Part shown: positions 1-5,540 of the stretch, in pieces
Numbering within the stretch: the stretch's first letter is position 1
How the letters are laid out: each line of letters opens with the position of its first letter
Assembly: GCA_003232175.1 (NCBI GenBank)
Contig: QILX01000077.1
Coordinates: 1 to 5,540, forward strand
DNA length: 5,540 bases
Direction of reading: 5' to 3'
Source of the DNA: Hyphomicrobiales bacterium
GTDB taxonomy: Bacteria; Pseudomonadota; Alphaproteobacteria; Rhizobiales; SZUA-8
The notes under the pieces: model-generated
Databases searched by the model: none
The model's input: the letters and a program-made list of their open reading frames with translations, nothing else
What the model was told of the DNA's origin: nothing
Position numbers and translations under genes: made by a program

Positions 1-817
1 CCTTTTCGGTTAGTTTGTAGAGCCCTCTGGACCCTTTCACCGGCTCAAAGACATCGGTGATGCCGATCACCGTTTCCGCCGCGCCGAGGATCAAAAAACC
101 GTCAGGGGGCATCTGGGCGGCAATGCGTTCCAGAATATCAGCCTTGGTTTCGCGGTCAAAATAGATCAGCACATTACGGCAGAAGACGATATCGAACTGA
201 CCCAGACCCTGAAAACGATCCAGCAGATTAAATTTTCGGTACTGGACCATGGCGCGCAATGTGGAGTTCACCTGCCACAGATCACCTTGCTTTTCGAAAT
301 ATTTTGCCAATAGCGTGATCGGCAGGCCACGCTGTACCTCAAACTGGCTGTAAATGCCGGTGCGGGCTTTTTCCAGGATCTCCTCGGAAATATCAGTGCC
401 AACGATGTCATGGCGCCAGCCCGCCAATTTGGCGTTGTTTTCCTTCAAGATCATCGCCAGGGAATAGGGCTCCTGACCGGCCGATGCCGCGGCGCACCAG
501 ATGCGGAAATTTTTCTTGTCGGCACGCGCACTCAGGATGTGAGGCAGCATGACCGTCTTGAAAATGTCGAAGGGTGTGTTATCGCGGAAGAAAAAGGATT
601 CATTAGTGGTCATGGCCTCGATGATATCGGATTCGATGGTGGCACCCTTGGTCCCGACCTTGAGGGCCTTGACCAGCTCATCGACGCCTTCAAGCCCATG
701 CTTGCGGGCAACCGGGGTCAACCGACTGTTCATCAGGTAGGTTTTTTCCGGTGTGAGAACGATCCCCGACCGTGTTTTGACCAGCTTTGCCAAATGTTCA
801 AAATTTACAGGGGTCAA
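1..817 (-). CDS. cheR: CheR, chemoreceptor glutamate methyltransferase (3' end cut by window)
   Basis: Cytoplasmic S-adenosylmethionine-dependent methyltransferase that methylates receptor glutamates for adaptation, opposing CheB. I translated 272 residues with no stop before the left edge; CheR proteins are usually about 275-300 residues, so only a short tail is missing. Residues 1-75 form the alpha-helical N-terminal domain. TNESFFFRD at 71-79 matches the family TNxTxFFR motif, WCAAASAGQEPYS at 107-119 is the SAM-binding loop, GTDIS at 140-144 carries the acidic residue expected to bind the ribose, and FCRNVLIYFD at 212-221 is the conserved core strand. I place the start at TTG 815-817 because the protein then begins MTPVNFEHLAKL, as expected for alphaproteobacterial CheR, and a GGAG lies 6 nt upstream. 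The next ATG (731-733) would remove most of the N-terminal helices. The start overlaps the cheB stop, suggesting translational coupling. Identity is secure; the TTG start is very likely. Confidence 0.96.
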   Translation of the reverse strand, partial: MTPVNFEHLAKLVKTRSGIVLTPEKTYLMNSRLTPVARKHGLEGVDELVKALKVGTKGATIESDIIEAMTTNESFFFRDNTPFDIFKTVMLPHILSARADKKNFRIWCAAASAGQEPYSLAMILKENNAKLAGWRHDIVGTDISEEILEKARTGIYSQFEVQRGLPITLLAKYFEKQGDLWQVNSTLRAMVQYRKFNLLDRFQGLGQFDIVFCRNVLIYFDRETKADILERIAAQMPPDGFLILGAAETVIGITDVFEPVKGSRGLYKLTEK

Positions 818-1962
818 ATCGCTCTCCCCCGACAGATGCGGGCAATTTCACCACCGATTTTATCGATCGGAAGCACGGCTGAGCACGCCCCACTTTGGGC
901 AGTGGCACCAGGCATGCCCCAAACCACAGAGCTGGCTTCGTCCTGGGCAATGACATTGCCGCCCGCGGCCCGAATTCTTTCCGAACCCTTGGCGCCGTCC
1001 GCGCCCATTCCGGTCAAGACCACCGAAAGAATGTCGGCACCGAAACTTTCGATGACGCTGTCAAACATCACATCGACACAAGGTTTTGTAAAATTGACCG
1101 GTGGGCCGTCATCAAGGCGGCAGAAATGTCCGGCGCCCCGACGCTTGATCAGAAGATGATTTCCGCCTGGTGCAATATAAACATGGCCAGGTTCGGGAAC
1201 ATCGCCTTCGGCTGCTTCCTGGCATGGTACGCCTGTTGATCTGGAAAGATTTTGAGCCAGTATGGCGGTAAAAGTCGGCGGCATATGCTGGGTGATAAAA
1301 CACGGTATCTTGGTAATGGCGCCGTTCAGCATACTCAAGACTTTCAACAAGGCCTGGGGGCCGCCGGTTGAACTGCCTATCACGAGGACTTTCGGCACGG
1401 CGCGATTGTAGGGCTGCAGGGTAATTTTCTGATCGCTTTCCTGCCTCCCATGGCTTGTCGCGATTGCCGGACTTGCGCCTACCGTCCGAGGCGCCGCCAG
1501 GACGCGGTCAAGGCCGCCCAGGCCGCGTACCTTTGCCAGAAGATCACGACGGAAATCCGCCGATGTGGTGATACCACTATTGCCTTCGGGCTTTGGCAGG
1601 CACTCGGCGGCGCCCAATGACAGGGCTTTCAGTGAAATGGCCGCATTGCGCTTTGTCAGGGTCGAAGCGATAATGATATGGACGCCAGGGCGGGCCGCCA
1701 GCAGTTTCGGCAACGCTGTGAGGCCGTCCATCACCGGCATTTCGATATCCAGGATGATGACATCAGGTCGGATTTTGCCGACCTGTTCCACGGCAATGGC
1801 ACCGTTGGCGCATTTCGCCACAACCTCGATCTGGTTGTCCTCGGCAAGCCACCTCGAAACCAGTCCGCGGATTACGACGGAGTCGTCGACCACCATCACG
1901 CGAACTTTTGTATCAGCCCTCCCGCCGATGGGGGTTCTGATCGCCGCTCCACTCAATGCCAT
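814..1962 (-). CDS. cheB: CheB, receptor methylesterase/glutamine deamidase response regulator
   Basis: A 382-residue, full-length CheB: a cytoplasmic enzyme that removes receptor methyl groups and is activated when CheA phosphorylates its receiver. The receiver spans about residues 20-135, with acidic pair D26/D27, phospho-acceptor D72 in ILDIEMPVMDG, T101 and K124. A variable hinge covers about 136-188. The esterase domain follows (about 190-378) with the complete catalytic triad: S198 in GSSTGG, H226 in TQHMP and D322 in LTGMGADG. The ATG at 1960-1962 is preceded by AGGTGA (1972-1977) with 9 nt spacing, so I keep it although it gives an 18-20 residue polar leader before the receiver; the next ATG (M23) would cut into the first receiver strand. 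It lies 46 nt after cheY and its stop overlaps the cheR start by 4 nt. Identity is essentially certain; the leader is less sure. Confidence 0.97.
   Translation of the reverse strand: MALSGAAIRTPIGGRADTKVRVMVVDDSVVIRGLVSRWLAEDNQIEVVAKCANGAIAVEQVGKIRPDVIILDIEMPVMDGLTALPKLLAARPGVHIIIASTLTKRNAAISLKALSLGAAECLPKPEGNSGITTSADFRRDLLAKVRGLGGLDRVLAAPRTVGASPAIATSHGRQESDQKITLQPYNRAVPKVLVIGSSTGGPQALLKVLSMLNGAITKIPCFITQHMPPTFTAILAQNLSRSTGVPCQEAAEGDVPEPGHVYIAPGGNHLLIKRRGAGHFCRLDDGPPVNFTKPCVDVMFDSVIESFGADILSVVLTGMGADGAKGSERIRAAGGNVIAQDEASSVVWGMPGATAQSGACSAVLPIDKIGGEIARICRGRAI
815..830 (-). promoter_or_regulatory. cheR ribosome binding site and TTG start inside the cheB end
   Basis: On the coding strand a purine-rich GGGGGAGAG run, with GGAG at 824-827, sits 6 nt before the TTG at 815-817. 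The TTG shares bases with the cheB TGA stop (814-816) in a TTGA overlap. This site decides the cheR start, because no ATG or GTG exists near the expected N-terminus. The layout favours re-initiation by ribosomes that finish cheB. Confidence 0.75.
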
Positions 1963-2008
1963 TACTTAAATTCACCTGGTTTAATATTCGGATTATACTA
2001 GAATTGGA
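1963..2008 (-). promoter_or_regulatory. cheY-cheB gap with a possible -10 element
   Basis: This 46-nt gap is clearly richer in A and T than the flanking genes. On the coding strand it contains a perfect TATAAT (1992-1997) about 30 nt before the cheB ATG. No convincing -35 hexamer lies 16-19 nt upstream (the bases there read about GGAGCA), and there is no TG for an extended -10. It may be a weak internal promoter for cheB-cheR or a chance match in AT-rich sequence; I favour neither strongly. Confidence 0.25.
1972..1977 (-). promoter_or_regulatory. cheB ribosome binding site
   Basis: AGGTGA on the coding strand, 9 nt before the cheB ATG, in otherwise AT-rich sequence. It is a moderate Shine-Dalgarno match, weaker than those of cheY and cheW, and supports the upstream ATG over M23. 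Confidence 0.6.
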
Positions 2009-2377
2009 TCAAATTGCTCCGACCGCAGTAAGTTTTCCTTCTAGTATTTCTTTGTCAAACGGCTTCATGATGTACTCGTTGGCACCAGCCTCGATGGCTT
2101 TGGTGATGTGATCGATGTCGTTCTCGGTAGTGCAAAAAACCACTTTCGGTGCATCCCCGCCGGGAGAACGGCGAAGCTCTATCAAAAACTCAAGACCGTT
2201 CATCACCGGCATGTTCCAATCGAGAATGATGACGTCGGGCATTGAATTCCCACATTCGTCCAGAGCCTTTTGCCCATCTTCGGCCTCGGCGATTTCGAAA
2301 CCGAGATCTTCAAGAATGCGCGAAGCCACCTTGCGGATTACCTTGCTGTCGTCAACGACCAGACATCTATTCATCAT
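2009..2377 (-). CDS. cheY: CheY, single-domain chemotaxis response regulator
   Basis: A 122-residue stand-alone receiver domain, the usual CheY length, expected to take phosphate from CheA and act on the flagellar motor or another output. Residues visible: acidic pair D9/D10 in LVVDDS, phospho-acceptor D53 in ILDWNMPVMNG, switch residue T83 followed by T84, aromatic switch Y102, and K105 followed by P106. No output domain follows. The frame stays open upstream to an ATG at 2518, but that longer version would overlap cheW by over 100 nt and add unrelated sequence. I choose the first of two adjacent ATG codons (2375-2377) because AAAGGAG ends 8 nt upstream. It sits 26 nt after cheW and 46 nt before cheB. 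Its place in the operon makes it the probable main output of this pathway, but motor binding cannot be read from sequence; such CheYs sometimes tune speed rather than reversal. Confidence 0.97.
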   Translation of the reverse strand: MMNRCLVVDDSKVIRKVASRILEDLGFEIAEAEDGQKALDECGNSMPDVIILDWNMPVMNGLEFLIELRRSPGGDAPKVVFCTTENDIDHITKAIEAGANEYIMKPFDKEILEGKLTAVGAI

Positions 2378-2385
2378 CTGCACTT

Positions 2386-2392
2386 CTCCTTT
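2386..2392 (-). promoter_or_regulatory. cheY ribosome binding site
   Basis: AAAGGAG on the coding strand, 8 nt before the first ATG of cheY (2375-2377) and 11 nt before the second (2372-2374). This strong site fixes the cheY start at the first ATG and argues against the longer upstream frame. Confidence 0.85.
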
Positions 2393-2410
2393 GGCGTATA
2401 CGGCTACGCC
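2393..2410 (-). other. Stem-loop at the cheW stop, next to the cheY ribosome binding site
   Basis: GGCGTA (2405-2410) and TACGCC (2393-2398) on the coding strand can pair as a perfect 6-bp stem with a 6-nt loop (GCCGTA). The cheW stop codon (2404-2406) falls at the top of the left arm and the loop. The right arm ends directly against the AAAGGAG of cheY. No U-run follows, so it is not an intrinsic terminator. A role in cheY translation or mRNA stability is inference. Confidence 0.35.
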
Positions 2411-2892
2411 GCGACCGAACTCGAACCAGTGGGACCTAGCGCCAATGCGCGCTCTATATTGAGAATGACCATCAAGTGGCCATCCATACGATGCACGCCA
2501 TCGGCAACCGCTGCCCATCGCGGATCCAGATTGGAAGGGATTGCCTCAAGGGTTTTATCGTCGAGCCCAAGGACATCGCCAACGGAATCTATAATCAGAC
2601 CATAGAATTCGCCATTGTATTCGATACCGACCGCCATGGCTTTGTGTTCATCGCCAAGCTCTGGCAGCCCCAGGCGGCGGCGCATGTTGATCGCGGTTAC
2701 AATGCGGCCACGCAGGTTGAGCACGCCGGCAATATCGGCGTTGGCCAGAGGCACATGGGTTATGGATTGAGGCATGAAAACGTCCTGAACCGAAAGGACC
2801 GGCAGACCAAATAGCTGATCATCGATGTAGACTGTAATGTATTCGCAAGTCCCCTTGGCGAGGGTGTCTTCGTTCAAATCCTGAGCGCTCAT
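2404..2892 (-). CDS. cheW: CheW, receptor-kinase coupling protein
   Basis: A 162-residue CheW, close to the usual 150-170. It is a cytoplasmic scaffold with no enzymatic activity that links CheA to chemoreceptors in the signalling array. One CheW domain spans about residues 16-152 after a short polar N-terminus. The landmark GVLNLRGRIV at 56-65 includes R61, which matches the arginine conserved in the family (R62 in E. coli CheW). LIIDSVGDVLGL at 99-110 is the second conserved segment, and a short Gly/Ser tail ends the protein. The ATG (2890-2892) overlaps the cheA TGA in an ATGA and is preceded by GGAGG (2900-2904), so the start is secure and cheA-cheW translation is probably coupled. The cheY ribosome binding site lies in the 26 nt downstream. 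Confidence 0.97.
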   Translation of the reverse strand: MSAQDLNEDTLAKGTCEYITVYIDDQLFGLPVLSVQDVFMPQSITHVPLANADIAGVLNLRGRIVTAINMRRRLGLPELGDEHKAMAVGIEYNGEFYGLIIDSVGDVLGLDDKTLEAIPSNLDPRWAAVADGVHRMDGHLMVILNIERALALGPTGSSSVAA

Positions 2893-5540
2893 GCTGCGTC
2901 CTCCAGATCGGCGAGGCTGTCGCCAAGGGTCCTGACCAGGCCTTCCCGATCAAATTTTCCAACAAGATCGAAGAAACCGGCATCGCGGCCCTGACTGACT
3001 TCCTTGGAACCGGCATTGCAGGAAAGCGCCACGATTGGAACACGGCCCCATTTGGCATCGTCCTTGAGGCTTTCAGCGAAGTGGTAGCCATCGATTTCCG
3101 GCATTTCAATGTCCGAAACGATGACGTCGAAGCTCCGGCCATTTTCCTTTAGGTCGAGCGCCTGACGCGCCGAGCTTACCGCAGTGACCTCGTAGCCGGC
3201 CGAAATCAGAACCGGTGCCAGCATGTCACGGAAAAATGCTGAATCATCGACTAACAACAATTTGGGCTTGTGGGATGCTTGTTGGTCCTGCCCATCGGTC
3301 CAGTCATCAAAGGCAAGGCCGATATAGTGACCGACATCGATAACTTCGGTGGCTTGCTCGCGGATTATCGCGGAGCCGATTTTGCCGGGCATATCGTTGG
3401 CAACCTGAATATCAAGGCGCTCGGAAATGATATCGACGATCTCATCCACCGCCAGTCCCATTGACCGGTTGCCGTTGGAGAACACCAGTATGGGCTGACG
3501 ACCGCCCTCTTCCGCATCGGCAACACCAGGCATACGCAATAACGGCATGAGCTGTCCGCGATACTGAACCATTTCACGGTCATCAACGGTTTCGATGGTC
3601 GAAACCTCGAGCTGTTCCAGGCGGGTGATCAGCGAAAGCGGCACGGCCTTGGGCTCGGCGCTCCCGGCGCGGAACAAAAGCATCGACATATTATCGGGGC
3701 TTTCAGTCGCCTCACTGTACACATTCTGGTTCTCGGTGTCCGAAGGCGCGGCAACATCGGTGATGACCCGCTGGGCAATGCCATTGGGATCAATGATAAG
3801 AATTACACTGCCGTCGCCCAAAATTGTGTTTCCGGAAAATACGTCAACGTCACGCAACATCGTCGACATGGGTTTGACAACGATTTCCTCGGTGTCGAAA
3901 ACACCGTCAACGACAATGCCGAAATTCTGCGCGCCCACTTGCGTGACGATGATGAACCCTTCAGTGAGATCCACTTCGCCGCCATCGGTTTCAGCGCCGT
4001 CAACGTCGTTTTTTTCGGACTCGATACCGAGGATTTCGGTCAATCGCACAAGCGGCAGCAGGCGATCTCGAAGTCTTAGTACCGGTGCGCGATTGATTTG
4101 TTCGATGCGATGTTCAGATTCGGCGTTGGCCCGGACCAATTCGACGACATTAAGCTGCGGCATGGCGAACCGGTGGCTCGAAGCCTTGACGATAAGCGCC
4201 GAGACGATGGCCAGGGTAAGCGGGATCTTGATGGTGAATGTCGAGCCCTGTCCCTCAACGGATTTCACATCGACCGATCCTCCGATCAACTCAATATTCG
4301 TTCGCACCACATCCATGCCAACACCTCGCCCTGAGACGCTGGTGACGTTTGTTGCGGTCGAGAACCCGGCGGCAAAAATGAATCTGTGGATCTGCGCCAT
4401 GGGCATGTCTTCGATTTCGGCCTCGGTCGCGACACCGTTTTGGATGGCTTTCTCTTTGATTTTGTCGACGTTGAGGCCGCGTCCGTCATCGGCGATTTCG
4501 ATGATGATATGACCGCCCTCATGGAAAGCGGACAGGCGGACAATTCCGGTCTCTGATTTACCGCGCGCCAGCCGGTCTTCCGCGTTTGCCTCAATGCCGT
4601 GATCGGCGGAATTGCGCACCATATGGGTGAGCGGATCCTTGATCAGTTCCAGCACCTGTCGGTCCAGCTCGGTGTCGGCGCCGTGCATCTGAAGGTCGAT
4701 TTTCTTGCCAAGCTCATTGGACAGGTCGCGGATAATTCTGGGCAATTTCTGCCAGGCACTGCCAACCGGCTGCATGCGCGTCTTCATGACGCCCTCCTGC
4801 AACTCCGCCGTGACGCTGGAAAGCCGCTGCAATGGCACCTTGAATTCAGAATCGTCCAACCGCCGCGACATTTCCAAAAGCTGGTTGCGCGTGAGCACCA
4901 GTTCGGAAACCATGGTCATTAATTGTTCGAGCGTATCGACACTAACGCGGATCGACTGGGTTTTGACCCCGCCACCGGCCTCTTTGCGCTCGCCGCTTTT
5001 CGCTGTCGTTGTTTTGTCCGCCTTGTCGGCTGACGCTACTGCCGCCTGAGGCTTAGCGTCTTCAACGTCCTGGGGCTCGGTGCCGGCGTTGGGCTCGGTG
5101 CCGGCGTCGGATATTGGCGCATCCGCTTCGGCCGCTTCATGAACGGGGCCTTCGGTTTCCTGAAAGGCCCGCTCCAGATCATCAAGGGACACTTCACCAG
5201 GCTTCAGCTCCCGGCTGAGATCGGGCACATCAATCGGAGCGTCTTCGACCGGGGCCGGCGCGGTCTCTGCCGCGGGGGCCCCGCCTTTCAGCTCAACATC
5301 GCATTTGGCCGATATCTCATCGAGTTGCGAAATCAGATCGTCGTCGGAACCTTCAGGTTCGCTGCCCCGGGTTTCCAGCTCGTTGAGAATGTCCTTGATC
5401 CGGTCGATCGAAACCAGGATCTGCGATACCGCTTCGCCGGTAACCGTGGCCCCGTCGCGGAACTTGCCCATAAGGGTTTCGGCCGCATGAGCAAGGGCCT
5501 CGAGCCTTGGCAGGCCCAAAAAACCGCACGTCCCCTTGAT
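2889..5540 (-). CDS. cheA: CheA hybrid histidine kinase with two CheW-like domains and a C-terminal receiver (5' end cut by window)
   Basis: Central chemotaxis kinase, a cytoplasmic dimer bound to receptors through CheW. The window holds 883 residues, numbered here from the edge codon (5538-5540); the true start lies outside. It opens with IKGTCGFLG of the HPt domain, so the phosphorylated histidine of the usual H-[ST]-I-K-G motif should lie two codons beyond the edge. Order: rest of HPt about 1-70; Ala/Pro/acidic linker about 75-190, with no recognisable P2; dimerisation helices about 193-255; ATPase about 256-450 with N-box LTHMVRNSADHGIE (304-317), G1 DDGRGLN (351-357) and G2 GRGVGMD (404-410); first CheW domain about 450-597; second, more divergent CheW-like domain about 617-745; receiver about 758-880 with D765/D766, phospho-acceptor D810, S840 and K862. 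All visible kinase motifs are intact. Resembles Rhodospirillum centenum CheAY. The TTG at 5517-5519 is an internal leucine, not a start. The stop overlaps the cheW start by 4 nt. Confidence 0.97.
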   Translation of the reverse strand: MKGTCGFLGLPRLEALAHAAETLMGKFRDGATVTGEAVSQILVSIDRIKDILNELETRGSEPEGSDDDLISQLDEISAKCDVELKGGAPAAETAPAPVEDAPIDVPDLSRELKPGEVSLDDLERAFQETEGPVHEAAEADAPISDAGTEPNAGTEPQDVEDAKPQAAVASADKADKTTTAKSGERKEAGGGVKTQSIRVSVDTLEQLMTMVSELVLTRNQLLEMSRRLDDSEFKVPLQRLSSVTAELQEGVMKTRMQPVGSAWQKLPRIIRDLSNELGKKIDLQMHGADTELDRQVLELIKDPLTHMVRNSADHGIEANAEDRLARGKSETGIVRLSAFHEGGHIIIEIADDGRGLNVDKIKEKAIQNGVATEAEIEDMPMAQIHRFIFAAGFSTATNVTSVSGRGVGMDVVRTNIELIGGSVDVKSVEGQGSTFTIKIPLTLAIVSALIVKASSHRFAMPQLNVVELVRANAESEHRIEQINRAPVLRLRDRLLPLVRLTEILGIESEKNDVDGAETDGGEVDLTEGFIIVTQVGAQNFGIVVDGVFDTEEIVVKPMSTMLRDVDVFSGNTILGDGSVILIIDPNGIAQRVITDVAAPSDTENQNVYSEATESPDNMSMLLFRAGSAEPKAVPLSLITRLEQLEVSTIETVDDREMVQYRGQLMPLLRMPGVADAEEGGRQPILVFSNGNRSMGLAVDEIVDIISERLDIQVANDMPGKIGSAIIREQATEVIDVGHYIGLAFDDWTDGQDQQASHKPKLLLVDDSAFFRDMLAPVLISAGYEVTAVSSARQALDLKENGRSFDVIVSDIEMPEIDGYHFAESLKDDAKWGRVPIVALSCNAGSKEVSQGRDAGFFDLVGKFDREGLVRTLGDSLADLEDAA
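2900..2904 (-). promoter_or_regulatory. cheW ribosome binding site within the cheA end
   Basis: GGAGG on the coding strand, 7 nt before the cheW ATG and embedded in the last codons of cheA. With the ATGA overlap it supports this start and coupled translation of CheA and CheW. Confidence 0.85.
5073..5108 (-). repeat. Two tandem 18-bp units in the cheA linker
   Basis: Two adjacent 18-bp copies (5073-5090 and 5091-5108) match at 17 of 18 positions and encode DAGTEP followed by NAGTEP within the low-complexity linker. The unit is a multiple of three, so copy number can change without breaking the frame. It is probably a recent slippage duplication in a disordered segment. Confidence 0.8.

Noticed and set aside
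410..1159. 249-codon plus-strand open frame opposite cheR and cheB
   Set aside because: It is antisense across two well-supported genes, with no family resemblance in the translation.
1894..1896. Alternative cheB start at M23
   Set aside because: It would begin inside the first strand of the receiver, and no suitable ribosome binding site was seen, whereas the ATG at 1960-1962 has AGGTGA at 9 nt.
2378..2410. Intrinsic terminator between cheW and cheY
   Set aside because: The stem is short and is followed by the ribosome binding site of cheY, not by a U-run.
2009..2518. Longer cheY frame starting at an ATG at 2518 (169 residues)
   Set aside because: The extra 47 residues overlap the end of cheW in another frame and resemble nothing. 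The strong AAAGGAG before 2377 and the usual CheY length favour the short form.
2819..3142. 107-codon minus-strand frame across the cheA-cheW junction
   Set aside because: It is an alternative frame of the cheA receiver region and part of cheW, with no independent start signal or motif.
3595..4512. 305-codon plus-strand open frame opposite cheA
   Set aside because: It lies wholly antisense to the conserved kinase and CheW domains of cheA, and its Ser/Thr/Arg-rich translation has no recognisable motif. Codon bias of the real gene explains it.
5517..5519. TTG as the cheA start
   Set aside because: The frame remains open to the edge at 5540 and the residues before the TTG (IKGTCGF) belong to the HPt motif, so the true start is outside the window.

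Overview
The window holds one chemotaxis operon, read entirely from the minus strand. In transcription order it is cheA (5' end cut off by the right edge), cheW, cheY, cheB and cheR (last codons cut off by the left edge). Nearly every base is coding. The only gaps are 26 nt between cheW and cheY and 46 nt between cheY and cheB; cheA/cheW and cheB/cheR each overlap by 4 nt. No RNA gene, mobile element, CRISPR array or clear terminator is visible.

The organism is most likely an alphaproteobacterium of the Rhodospirillales type (relatives of Azospirillum, Rhodospirillum, Magnetospirillum or marine members). This rests on the gene order A-W-Y-B-R, on a CheA that carries its own C-terminal receiver domain (like the CheAY fusion described in Rhodospirillum centenum), on the CheY active-site context LDWNMPVMNG, and on GC content somewhere in the middle to upper fifties by eye. 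The genus cannot be named from the sequence alone.

Layout: 1-817 CheR methyltransferase; 814-1962 CheB methylesterase; 2009-2377 CheY; 2404-2892 CheW; 2889-5540 hybrid CheA. The parts form a complete signalling core except for receptors and a phosphatase. CheW couples receptors to CheA. CheA autophosphorylates on its HPt histidine, which lies about two codons beyond the right edge, and passes phosphate to CheY (motor or other output), to CheB (adaptation) and possibly to its own receiver. CheR and CheB add and remove receptor methyl groups. All key catalytic and phosphorylation residues that fall in the window are present, so the system looks functional.

Nothing here amounts to an undescribed system. 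The points worth a second look are the domain make-up of CheA (two CheW-like modules plus a receiver, no recognisable P2), a structured motif inside its disordered linker, a stem-loop against the cheY ribosome binding site, and AT-rich signals in the cheY-cheB gap. cheR is easily missed because it starts at a TTG overlapping the cheB stop and runs off the window.
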